A stretch of DNA of 35,147 nucleotides from Saccharofermentans sp. (GTDB taxonomy: Bacteria; Bacillota; Clostridia; Saccharofermentanales; Saccharofermentanaceae), in the NCBI GenBank assembly GCA_016292145.1, contig JAEFBA010000020.1, forward strand, positions 1 through 35,147. The letters are read 5' to 3'. Below, piece by piece: positions 14,611-23,215 of the stretch. Both the position numbers and the translations under genes were made by a program. Within the stretch, counting starts at the first letter, position 1. Each line of letters starts with the position of its first letter. The notes below the pieces were generated by a model. The model did not search any database, had not been told where the DNA came from, and saw only the letters and a list, made by a program, of their open reading frames with translations.

Positions 14611-17337
14611 TCACTTCTCCATGTACAGCAGTCCGAACGTGCCGGGGCCGCAGTTTACGGAGACGGCAGGGGAGGCCTGCTTGAAGTAGATCTCGTCGAA
14701 GTGGACATGCTTCTCGACCAACTCGCGGATCCAGTCGGTGTCACGCTTGGTGAGGCCTACATAGGTTACGAAGAGAATGCTCGTGTCTATGCCGGCAGGG
14801 TTGGAGAGAACGGAGTTGATGTATGCTTTCCATGCATTCTCCCTGGCGCCGAAATAGGTCATGCCGACGCCCATCTTACCCTTGCGGAGCTTTAAGACGG
14901 GACGGCCCATGAGGGACTTAACGATATTTGCCGTACCGTTGCCGACCTGGCCTGCACGTGACAGGAAGTCAAGGTTATCAACGATGAAGCTCGTGTGGAT
15001 CTTCTTCTTGTAGACTTCGAGTTTCTCTACTATCTGCTCGGCACTAAGGCCTGATTCGACCATCTTCGCGGCGACAACGGCCATAAGGCCCTGGCCGCTC
15101 GAGAGGTGGGCCGAGTCGATTACGAATACGTTATCGAAAGACTTGGATGCTTCGAGAGCAGATCCGTATCCGCTGTGCTCGATCTTTGAAGAGATCGAGA
15201 TATGGATGACGTTATTTGCATTGGCAAGCTGCAGGGCGAAGAACTCTTCGGCTTCCCTTACGGTAGGACCCTGAGGGAGGACCACGTGATCGGGATCTTC
15301 CATGTATTTGAGGACTCCCTGGGTCTCGATCTCCTTGCCGTCCTTGAAAAGGCCTTCTTCGGTCCTTACCTTGTGAGGAATGATCGCGATGCCGTATTTC
15401 TCGATGAGTTCCGGCGAGAGGTCGGCGACACTCTCGGAGGTGACTACGATGCTCTTACGCTTCTTGGTGCCGCTCATCCAGGAGATGGATTCTTCGGCGA
15501 TCTCACTTCTGTTGCCTGTGATGTGGACGATCTCCTTCGGAAGGTGGTTATAGACCTCATTCTCCAGAGCGTCGCCGCTTACGGGCTTGGCGAGATAACC
15601 GTCGAAGTTCTCGCGTGCATAAAGTGCCCTGTTCTCTTCATCGGCGTTGGCGGTGAGGATGATGATTGGAGTCTCACGGCAGCGTCCGCCGGTCTGATCC
15701 TTGATCTTCCTTCTGCACTCGACACCGTCCATCTCAGGCATGAGGTGGTCCATGAAGATAACGTTGTACTTGATGTTGAGGGTCTTTCGGAGAGCATCGG
15801 TACCGCTTGTTGCCGTATCGATCCTGACCTTGGTATCTCTTAAAAGCTTGCTTACGACCATGAGGTTTGCTTCGTTGTCGTCAACGACAAGGATACGTGC
15901 CTCAGGTGCTTCGAACTTGGGAAGGTATTCCTTCTTCCTGCCTGAGCTTCCTGCCTTTGCGAAGTCGTAGTTGCCGACGGAGTCTTCGCGCTCGATCCTC
16001 TGCGGGATCTCGACCATGAATGTGGAGCCCTTCTTATAGACGCTGTTGACGGTGATCTTACCGCCCATGATGTCTACGAGCTGCTTAACGATGGAAAGGC
16101 CGAGACCTGTTCCTTCGATGTGCCTGGTGGTCGTCTCATCGACTCTCTTGAATGCGGAGAACAGATAAGGGATATCTTCTGATTTGATTCCGATACCCGT
16201 GTCTGAGACCATGTAGATCATGTTGCAGGTCTTATCGTCTTTTCGCTCGCACTGGACAGTAAGGGAGACTGAACCTTCCTTGGTGTACTTGATGGCATTG
16301 TTGATGATGTTGATAAGGACCTGCTTGATCCTGACTTCATCACCTATGAGCTCGGCAGGGATGTCAGGGGATACGTCGACGTTGAAGTCGAGCTTCTTAT
16401 CCTTTGCCCTGATCCAGAGCATGCCGACGATATCCGAGAGCATGTCGCCTGTATGATAGGGTTCGATCAGGAGCTGCATGGAGCCTGACTGGAACTTACT
16501 CATGTCGAGGATGTCGTTGATGAGGTTGAGAAGGAGTTTGCCGGCTGCCTTGATGTTGACCGCATCTTCGATTACTTCGTCGCTTACGTCCTCACGAAGG
16601 ATCATCTCGTTTAAGCCGATGATGGTGTTGATCGGAGTCCTGATCTCGTGGCTCATGTTGGAGAAGAAGCTGTTCTGGGACTTGTTGAGCATGTAGATCT
16701 CTTTTCGCTGCTTCTCAGCCGTTACGAGCTGCTCGTTAAGCCTGAACTTCGTGTAGGACATGATGACTCCCATTACGAGCTGGAAAACGGAGAAGATCAG
16801 GAAGTTTGCCATCTCATTAGGCTCTATCGATCCTATCGAGAACGCATAATAGAGGAATGTGACTACCGAGATATTGGATAAGAGCGCCACGATGAAATAG
16901 ACAAGCGGGTTGAAATATACGCAGAGGGGAACGACCAGCGCTACCGTCATGAAGAGCGTGGTGTCCACCGTGTTGCGCGCCATGAAGTTTACGATCATGA
17001 GCGCTATGACCCAGACATAAAGGGTTACGCCCATGAAATGGTTCAGGAAAAAGATCGTACGGTATCTGGCGGAAAAATCCTTCATCGCATAATTCGCGCC
17101 AAAAAGCCACGCAACTGCGATCGCGATTACCCAAACATAGCAGATCTGGTGGTAAAGGACCGTCGTTCCGCCGAAATATGCAGGCCAGGCGAAGGTCAGC
17201 ACCATAAACGTGAGAGCGGCAATAAGCGTTATTACCATCGTGACGCGCGTAGGTCCGACTGACTCGTAATAAGCGGATCTGATTGCTTCACGGTCGTTTT
17301 TGGAGGGCTTGAACAGATATCTCAACATGTCTTTCAT
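14611..17337 (-). CDS. Membrane hybrid histidine kinase with receiver and a C-terminal DegV/FakB-like domain
   Basis: The 908-residue product has five to seven membrane spans (~31-197), a HisKA domain with phosphorylatable His230 (SHEIRTPINTIIG), and an HATPase domain with an N box (Asn347), DTGIG (379-383) and GTGLGLSI (409-416). A receiver domain follows (~480-600: acidic pair Asp486/487, phospho-acceptor Asp530, Thr562, Lys584). Residues ~628-905 form a whole DegV domain: VVTSESVADL, GIAIIPHKV, DGKEI, VIDSAHLSSGQG, FLSRAGQV and NCGPGTFGLLY. DegV/FakB proteins bind a fatty acid and present it to the FakA kinase in Firmicutes. A histidine kinase ending in DegV is not an arrangement I know. 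The gene overlaps the previous one by 4 bases (ATGA), with a perfect GGAGGTGAT ribosome site. Confidence 0.9.
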   Translation of the reverse strand: MKDMLRYLFKPSKNDREAIRSAYYESVGPTRVTMVITLIAALTFMVLTFAWPAYFGGTTVLYHQICYVWVIAIAVAWLFGANYAMKDFSARYRTIFFLNHFMGVTLYVWVIALMIVNFMARNTVDTTLFMTVALVVPLCVYFNPLVYFIVALLSNISVVTFLYYAFSIGSIEPNEMANFLIFSVFQLVMGVIMSYTKFRLNEQLVTAEKQRKEIYMLNKSQNSFFSNMSHEIRTPINTIIGLNEMILREDVSDEVIEDAVNIKAAGKLLLNLINDILDMSKFQSGSMQLLIEPYHTGDMLSDIVGMLWIRAKDKKLDFNVDVSPDIPAELIGDEVRIKQVLINIINNAIKYTKEGSVSLTVQCERKDDKTCNMIYMVSDTGIGIKSEDIPYLFSAFKRVDETTTRHIEGTGLGLSIVKQLVDIMGGKITVNSVYKKGSTFMVEIPQRIEREDSVGNYDFAKAGSSGRKKEYLPKFEAPEARILVVDDNEANLMVVSKLLRDTKVRIDTATSGTDALRKTLNIKYNVIFMDHLMPEMDGVECRRKIKDQTGGRCRETPIIILTANADEENRALYARENFDGYLAKPVSGDALENEVYNHLPKEIVHITGNRSEIAEESISWMSGTKKRKSIVVTSESVADLSPELIEKYGIAIIPHKVRTEEGLFKDGKEIETQGVLKYMEDPDHVVLPQGPTVREAEEFFALQLANANNVIHISISSKIEHSGYGSALEASKSFDNVFVIDSAHLSSGQGLMAVVAAKMVESGLSAEQIVEKLEVYKKKIHTSFIVDNLDFLSRAGQVGNGTANIVKSLMGRPVLKLRKGKMGVGMTYFGARENAWKAYINSVLSNPAGIDTSILFVTYVGLTKRDTDWIRELVEKHVHFDEIYFKQASPAVSVNCGPGTFGLLYMEK

Positions 17338-19883
17338 ACCTTATCACCTCCGTTGCTCTCAGGTTCGAATTCGAAAACATCATCGTCAGGCTTCTCCTCG
17401 TTATCTGACAGGAGGAGGTTTTTGATCTCTCCTGCGATGAGTCCGTATTCTCTTATCGTTGCTTCGTGATTCTGCAGGATGAAGCTCTCTTCATTCTCCT
17501 TTGCGGCCTTCTCCAAAGCCTTTGCCTTCTCGGAAAGACCGGTCACGCCGATCATCTTTGAAGTGCTCTTTAACGCATGGACTAAGATCTCGTAGTTGTG
17601 CCAGTCTCTGACGTTATAATATTTCTTCATTGAAGCGATCTTGTCGGCAGATTCTGCCGCATACTGCATCAGGAGTGACTTGTAGAAGTCCCTGTCGCCG
17701 ACGCAGTATTTAAGGCCTGCCTCGGTATCGATGCCGCACTTTCGAAGCTCCGTTATGAAGTCCTTCTCCTTGACGGGTTCAGGCTTTGCTATTTCTTCGG
17801 GTTCGTCAGGCAGTGATTCGACCAGTCCGTCAGCATCGACAAAGGAAATGGCTGACTTGGGGAGGACCTGCTTTAAGACGCGCTCGAGTTCTTCGATCTC
17901 AATAGGCTTGCTTACAAAGCCGTCGAAGCCTTCTGACAGGAACATCTGCTTCGCAGAGCTCATCGCATTTGCGGTAAGCGCGATAACCGGAACTGAGCCG
18001 TTGAGGCCCGCGACATCGGTCCTGATCCTCTTCATGGCTTCGACGCCGTCCATTCCGCTCATCATGTGATCCATGAATATGATGTCGAAAACCTTGCTTC
18101 TGCAGACATCGATCGATTCCTGGCCGGAAATTACGGTGGTTACCCTCATTCCGTATCTGGCAAAGATGCTCTTTGCAACGACGAGGTTCATTGATTCGTC
18201 GTCGACAACAAGAGCCCTTACGCCCTCGCAGCGGAGCTTCTTGGCGCGCTCTTCCTTGCTGTCGACCGTGGAGTTAAGGATGGATACGACAGGGAAGCAG
18301 TAGAAAGGCTTTTCGAGCACTTTGACGCGTGAATTCTTCGGAAGCACCATGCCTTCGTTAGCGACGACCGCAACGACCATTTCCTTGGCAAGGCTTTCGA
18401 TGAGGTTGACGTTATCGTTATATTCGTCTTCGGCGATGAAGAGGTGGGTCAGATGGACTGAGCTGTGCAGGAGCTTTAAGTTCTCTGCGTTATTAACGCG
18501 GTGCATCTGGACGCCCAAACCCTTTACGATGTTGAGGACCATGGAATTATAGTAGTCTCTTACTGCCGGATGATCGTATTTCTCGAAATGCAGGAACGCG
18601 CCGAGGCAGAGCCTGTCCGGCGCTGAAACTGACATGCAGCTCAGAGGATCCACGATCCTCTGGGGGATACTGACGTTGACCGTGGTTCCGACATCAGGCT
18701 TGCTCTCGATCGTCATGAAGCCGCCTAAGAGGGATACGAAGCCTGATACGATGGCAAGGCCGAGGCCCAGGCCGCCGCCCTGACGGGAACGGCTGGAATC
18801 AGCCTGGTAGAAGCTGTCGTAGACTTTCTCCAACTCATATTCGCTCATTCCCATGCCGGTATCGGTGACCTCAATGCAGAGGTTGGCGCCGTAAGCGTGG
18901 TTCACAGTCGTGATCCTCACATAAACGCCGCCCTTCTGGGTGTACTTGAGGCCGTTTGTGATAAGGGCTTTGAGGATCTTCTTGATCTTGGATACGTCGG
19001 AATTCATGACGGCGGGGATCGCCGGATCGACGTCGATTATGAGCTCGACGTTCTTGGATTTGTAATGTCTGAGATCGGCAACGAGGTCGTTCAGCACTGA
19101 AGAGAGCATATAGTCTTCGTTGTTGCAGACTGCTTTCTTACGGTCGATCTCGGAATAGTCCAGGATATCGCTGATCTGCTCTGCGACCTTGCGTCCGGCA
19201 TCTCTTACGGCGATAAGGTCGCCTTCGATCTCCCTGTGTCTGGACTTGTCGATGCAGAGCGTCGTAAGACCGATGATCGCGTTGACGGGAGTCCTTAATT
19301 CGTGTGAAACGTTTGCGAGGAAGTCGTTTAAGTGTTCAGTGGCTTCCGTGAGCTGGATGACTTCATCCTTGGATTTGTTAAGTACCTGAAGCCACTTGTC
19401 GATGATGCTCTTCGCGAATCTTCCGATGAAGAAGATCATGATGAAATGGAGCACGAGGCGCGTGATCACAAGAACACTGAATTCTTCCTTATTTATGACC
19501 ATTATTACGACTTCGTAGGCCATCGTAATATAGAACGTGAACTGGCAGAGAGTAATGAATGCCTTCCTGCCTGTCATCGTATGGAGCATGATGAGGGCTG
19601 CCATGACGAGGGCAAGGTCAAAAGTGCTGGTCTGGTGGATTCCGTAGAAGAAATAGCATCCCATCATGAGGACGGCATAGAGCCAGATGCGGACATTAGA
19701 AGGAGCCGTGTGCCTGATGTGAAGGACCCAGGCAGCGATCATTCCTCCGATGATGAGGATGAGTGCCCATTTCTCCCAGTCTAAGAGGAGGGATTCAACG
19801 ACGAGGATTGTCGCAAAGATTGTGTAGCTTATCAGGATTGTAAGGTGCGAAGTCTGAAATAGATCCTTGTCGTTAGTACTCAT
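17334..19883 (-). CDS. Membrane hybrid histidine kinase with degenerate receiver, receiver and HPt
   Basis: The 849-residue product (counted from the ATG) has six membrane spans (~14-155), HisKA with His194 (SHELRTPVNAIIG), and HATPase (Asn310, DTGMG 341-345, GGGLGLGLAI). Then comes a receiver-shaped segment without the acidic pocket (~425-540, ending VLEKPF), a full receiver (Asp560/561, phospho-acceptor Asp605, Lys659), and a C-terminal HPt domain with His769 (LVHALKSTSKMIG). This is the classic His-Asp-His module chain, so it can pass phosphate on to other receivers. ATG 19883 is preferred to the in-frame GTG at 19892, since AAGAGGGTGATC, close to the 16S complement, is spaced correctly for the ATG; the GTG would overlap the upstream stop by 4 bases. 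The stop overlaps the next gene by 4 bases. Confidence 0.9.
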   Translation of the reverse strand: MSTNDKDLFQTSHLTILISYTIFATILVVESLLLDWEKWALILIIGGMIAAWVLHIRHTAPSNVRIWLYAVLMMGCYFFYGIHQTSTFDLALVMAALIMLHTMTGRKAFITLCQFTFYITMAYEVVIMVINKEEFSVLVITRLVLHFIMIFFIGRFAKSIIDKWLQVLNKSKDEVIQLTEATEHLNDFLANVSHELRTPVNAIIGLTTLCIDKSRHREIEGDLIAVRDAGRKVAEQISDILDYSEIDRKKAVCNNEDYMLSSVLNDLVADLRHYKSKNVELIIDVDPAIPAVMNSDVSKIKKILKALITNGLKYTQKGGVYVRITTVNHAYGANLCIEVTDTGMGMSEYELEKVYDSFYQADSSRSRQGGGLGLGLAIVSGFVSLLGGFMTIESKPDVGTTVNVSIPQRIVDPLSCMSVSAPDRLCLGAFLHFEKYDHPAVRDYYNSMVLNIVKGLGVQMHRVNNAENLKLLHSSVHLTHLFIAEDEYNDNVNLIESLAKEMVVAVVANEGMVLPKNSRVKVLEKPFYCFPVVSILNSTVDSKEERAKKLRCEGVRALVVDDESMNLVVAKSIFARYGMRVTTVISGQESIDVCRSKVFDIIFMDHMMSGMDGVEAMKRIRTDVAGLNGSVPVIALTANAMSSAKQMFLSEGFDGFVSKPIEIEELERVLKQVLPKSAISFVDADGLVESLPDEPEEIAKPEPVKEKDFITELRKCGIDTEAGLKYCVGDRDFYKSLLMQYAAESADKIASMKKYYNVRDWHNYEILVHALKSTSKMIGVTGLSEKAKALEKAAKENEESFILQNHEATIREYGLIAGEIKNLLLSDNEEKPDDDVFEFEPESNGGDKV

Positions 19884-19888
19884 GGTGA

Positions 19889-22249
19889 TCACCCTCTTAA
19901 TCTGTATTCTTTATCTTCCTCTGTTATCGTCAGCATTATCTCGGCTATCTTCGGGTCGAACTGCGTTCCCATTCCGAGCTCAAGTTCGTTCTTTACCGCC
20001 TCCTGTGACAGGTGGGCCCTGTAGCTCCTGTCAGAGGACATGGCGTCATAGGCATCGGCCACCGCTATAATCCTTGCCTCTTCAGGGATCTGGGTCCCTT
20101 TGAGTCCTTGGGGATAACCGGTGCCGTCGTATCTCTCGTGATGATACATGGCGCAGCTCTCGAACTTCGGATCATTCTCGATATTTTTGAGAATGGAAGC
20201 GCCCATCGGGGAGTGTGCCTTGATGAGTTCATATTCCTCAGCCGTAAGGGTTCCGGGCTTGTTGAGGATTCCGTCGGGAATGCCGATCTTGCCGACATCA
20301 TGGAGGAGGGCGAGCATATAGATCTCGTCCTGTCTGGCATCAGAGTATCCGAGTCTCTTGGCGATCATCTTTGAGTATTTGGCTACGCGGGAAGAGTGGC
20401 CCTTGGTATATTCGTCCTTGGTGTCGATAACGGCGGCAAGAGAGCTTACGATCTGCATGAACAGATCCTTGTTCTCCCTTGTCTTCTGCTCGACCTCGAA
20501 ATAAAGCCGGTTCTGAAGCGTGACGAGCTCAATCAGATTCTTTACCCTCATAAGGAGCACTTCAGGAACAAAGGGCTTTCTGATGAAGTCCATTGCGCCG
20601 AGTGCAAGGCCCTCACGCTCTGCTCCTTCGCTCTCGTCTGCCGTAAGGAAGATGACGGGGATCTTGGATGCCGCAGTCTCAAGTGAGTGAAGCCTCTTTA
20701 TGCAGTCAAAACCGCTCATGCCGGGCATCTTTACGTCGAGAAGGATCAGGTCCGGAAGTTCACTCTCTTTCGCGAGATAATCGAAAAGAGCCTCGCCCGA
20801 TCTGAGCGCAGCTACGCGGAGACCGCCGGAACTCAAGATCTTTCCTGCGACCTGAAGGTTGATGACATCATCATCAACTACTACGACCTTCTTGACCTTC
20901 TTGGCACCGGCAGATTCCTGCTGGTTTCCGATGGATTCGGTCTCGTAAGTAATGACGATGTCGTCATTGCCCTTTGAGTGCCATTCATCAAGGATATGGG
21001 AGATAACCTTGGCTATGGAATCTGTCCTGATATCCGTGAGGAATACGAAATACTGGTTCTTGCTGTTCCTCATGAAGATATCGGATTTGCGCAGGGACTC
21101 TCTTATGTGATTGCCGAATTCGTCGACGCGCTCGAAAAATGCGGAATTCCTTATGCCGCTTGCAGGTTCCAGCGTGAAGAGTATCTTACATGCATTGATG
21201 CGGTGTCTGATTATGTATCTGATCACATAGCGGTATACAGGCGAGAACGAATCCTTATCGAGCTGAAGCGCGACGTCCTGGATGGAGCGTTCGCCCAATA
21301 TCTCTGATATAGCACGGATATCGTTAAGGGCTGTTACGCTGCTGTCTTCAATGTCATCGTCGTAAAGGCCGTAGCCGTGCTTGCCGTTCTTTTTTACATT
21401 GTAAAGAGCCTTGTCGGCTAGCTTTAAAAGGGAGCTGTAATCGTTGCCGAATCTCGGAACGAAGATGCCGCCGATAGATGCGCCCAAAGGAATGCCCATG
21501 TCATCGCCCATGAGCTTTTTTGCTTTAGCCGTGATATTGTCGTTTATCTTTTTTGAGATCTCGGAGACTATGGCTTCGGAGGTTACGCCTGCTGCAAAGG
21601 CAACGAATTCGTCACCGCCGATCCTTCCGCATTTGCTTCCTGCGGGAACTGCTTCGCGGATGACCTCAGAGCATGAGATGAGAACCTTGTCGCCCATCTC
21701 GTGACCGTAGATATCGTTTACGAGCTTAAACGAATCCAGGTCTATCATCATAAGGCAGCCGGTGGAATCCGAGCACATCTTGGATAGCTCTACACCTGTT
21801 GCACCCTTGTTAAGAAACCCCGTGAGCTTGTCGATCGTGGCCTCGCTCTTGAGGTCATGCATCTCCTGGGAGTTCGACATGATATTGTCGATCCTCCTGA
21901 GGAGGACATCGGGATTAAAGGGCTTCCTGATAAAGTCGGAAACGCCTACTTCAAAACCCCTTGTCTCAGTATCAACATCTTCATCCGCAGTGAGAAAAAC
22001 AACCGGAGTCTTCATAAGACCCTTCTGCTGCTCCAATTTACGGAGCTCGCCCAAAGTCTCGAATCCGTCCATGACCGGCATCTTGATATCGAGAAGTACC
22101 AGATCCGGCATGCCGTTGTCATCGACATAATCAAGGAAGGAACTGCCGGACTTGAATGCGGTCACACGCATGTTGTTTTTGCTCAGGATGTGTCCTGCCA
22201 TCTTGAGATTGGCAGTGTCGTCGTCAACGACGATAATCCATTTAGCCAT
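19889..22249 (-). CDS. Two-receiver c-di-GMP turnover protein: REC-GGDEF-degenerate GGDEF-REC-HD-GYP
   Basis: The 786-residue soluble product has, in order: receiver 1 (Asp10/11, phospho-Asp54, Thr87, Lys109); GGDEF cyclase (~135-297, intact GGDEF at 211-215, no RxxD inhibitory site before it); a second GGDEF-like region (~330-435) in which the signature is replaced by KNQYF; receiver 2 (Asp459/460, phospho-Asp505, Thr536, Lys558); and an HD-GYP phosphodiesterase (~595-780: His618, HDVGK 650-654, HHERYDGTGYP 703-713). It is predicted both to make and to degrade c-di-GMP under control of two phosphorylation switches. The start at 22249 has AGGGGTG 8 bases upstream; an earlier in-frame start would add 27 residues with no receiver homology. 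It is the first gene of the kinase operon. Confidence 0.92.
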   Translation of the reverse strand: MAKWIIVVDDDTANLKMAGHILSKNNMRVTAFKSGSSFLDYVDDNGMPDLVLLDIKMPVMDGFETLGELRKLEQQKGLMKTPVVFLTADEDVDTETRGFEVGVSDFIRKPFNPDVLLRRIDNIMSNSQEMHDLKSEATIDKLTGFLNKGATGVELSKMCSDSTGCLMMIDLDSFKLVNDIYGHEMGDKVLISCSEVIREAVPAGSKCGRIGGDEFVAFAAGVTSEAIVSEISKKINDNITAKAKKLMGDDMGIPLGASIGGIFVPRFGNDYSSLLKLADKALYNVKKNGKHGYGLYDDDIEDSSVTALNDIRAISEILGERSIQDVALQLDKDSFSPVYRYVIRYIIRHRINACKILFTLEPASGIRNSAFFERVDEFGNHIRESLRKSDIFMRNSKNQYFVFLTDIRTDSIAKVISHILDEWHSKGNDDIVITYETESIGNQQESAGAKKVKKVVVVDDDVINLQVAGKILSSGGLRVAALRSGEALFDYLAKESELPDLILLDVKMPGMSGFDCIKRLHSLETAASKIPVIFLTADESEGAEREGLALGAMDFIRKPFVPEVLLMRVKNLIELVTLQNRLYFEVEQKTRENKDLFMQIVSSLAAVIDTKDEYTKGHSSRVAKYSKMIAKRLGYSDARQDEIYMLALLHDVGKIGIPDGILNKPGTLTAEEYELIKAHSPMGASILKNIENDPKFESCAMYHHERYDGTGYPQGLKGTQIPEEARIIAVADAYDAMSSDRSYRAHLSQEAVKNELELGMGTQFDPKIAEIMLTITEEDKEYRLRG

Positions 22250-22288
22250 AATTAAGACACCCCTAATACATTTCAATAAAGCACCAGT

Positions 22289-22317
22289 ATTAAAAATAAT
22301 AACATGGGGGTATTCAA
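22289..22317 (-). promoter_or_regulatory. Promoter of the three-gene signalling operon
   Basis: On the minus strand TTGAAT (22312-22317), a 17-base spacer, and TTTAAT (22289-22294) match sigma-A consensus at 4/6 and 5/6. The leader is about 33 bases. No riboswitch-like structure is evident. Confidence 0.5.
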
Positions 22318-22412
22318 AAGTCGTTAGCAAATGCGGTTTCGTTCATAAAGATATTGATTTTTTGACAACCATACAAAATTCTTAACTACACCTTAATCTC
22401 ACCAAAATTCTA

Positions 22413-22441
22413 TTGCAAACCGAATTTTCAAATGGCAGAAT
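22413..22441 (+). promoter_or_regulatory. Promoter of the two-gene ABC exporter
   Basis: TTGCAA (22413-22418), a 17-base spacer with TG at 22433-22434, and CAGAAT (22436-22441). Divergent from the signalling-operon promoter, about 95 bases away. The 228-base region between the two divergent genes holds only these signals. Confidence 0.45.
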
Positions 22442-22477
22442 CTTCGCAGTGTTTTACTTTTTTGGGGGTAATTGATT

Positions 22478-23215
22478 ATGTTAGAAGTCAAGAACGTAAC
22501 CAAGCGTTACGGCAAGAATGTCGCATGCAACGATGTATCGTTCACACTGGAACCGGGTTCCCTGACGGTCCTTTTAGGTCCCAACGGCGCCGGCAAGAGT
22601 ACGATCATCAAGTCCATCATCGGCTTTTTGAAGTATGACGGAACCATCACCGTAAACGGCATGATCAATAAGTCCGTCGGCGCAAGGAAAGTCCTGGGAT
22701 ATATTCCCGAGATGCCTTCGCTCTATCCGACGCTTACCGTTATCGAGCACATGGAGTTTATTGCAAGAGCATATAAACTTACAGACTACAAGGACCGCAT
22801 CAATATGCTCCTCGAGCGCTTCGAATTAGATGACAAGCGCAAGAAGTTCGGTGACGAATTATCAAAGGGTATGCAGCAGAAGTTAAACCTTTGCTTAGGA
22901 CTCTTGCCCGATCCTGACATCATCCTTCTCGATGAGCCTCTGGTAGGTCTTGATCCTCATGCGATCAAGGAATTAAAGAACTACATCGAAGAGATGCGCA
23001 AAGCAGGAAAGACATTGTTCATCAGTACCCACATCATCGACAGCGTCGATATGCTCTGGGACAGGACCATCATCATGCAGAACGGCCAGATCAAGGCTAA
23101 TGTTACGAGAGCCGAGGTTGATGCAAGCGGAAAGTCATTGGAAGACCTGTTCTTCGAAGTAACTGAAGGCATTGATAAATCATCTGTAAGCGGTGAAGGA
23201 GAGCCCGAAGCATGA
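22478..23215 (+). CDS. ABC transporter ATP-binding protein
   Basis: The 245-residue ATPase has Walker A GPNGAGKST, a Q-loop region with GYIPEMPSLYPTLTV, the signature degenerated to LSKGMQQK, Walker B IILLDEP with LVGLDPHA, and a switch His in STHIID. The KGMQQK signature and the layout match ABC-2-type exporter ATPases (CcmA family). The ATG at 22478 is chosen because GGGGGT lies 8 bases upstream; a TTG at 22472 is in frame but ill placed. It overlaps its permease gene by 4 bases (ATGA). Confidence 0.92.
   Translation: MLEVKNVTKRYGKNVACNDVSFTLEPGSLTVLLGPNGAGKSTIIKSIIGFLKYDGTITVNGMINKSVGARKVLGYIPEMPSLYPTLTVIEHMEFIARAYKLTDYKDRINMLLERFELDDKRKKFGDELSKGMQQKLNLCLGLLPDPDIILLDEPLVGLDPHAIKELKNYIEEMRKAGKTLFISTHIIDSVDMLWDRTIIMQNGQIKANVTRAEVDASGKSLEDLFFEVTEGIDKSSVSGEGEPEA

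Noticed and set aside
14611..17337. Artificial joining of a kinase gene and a separate degV gene
   Set aside because: The frame is uninterrupted, no ribosome site or start codon with spacing is seen before the DegV part, and a short linker (KEIVHITGNRSEIAEES) connects it; sequencing error cannot be fully excluded.
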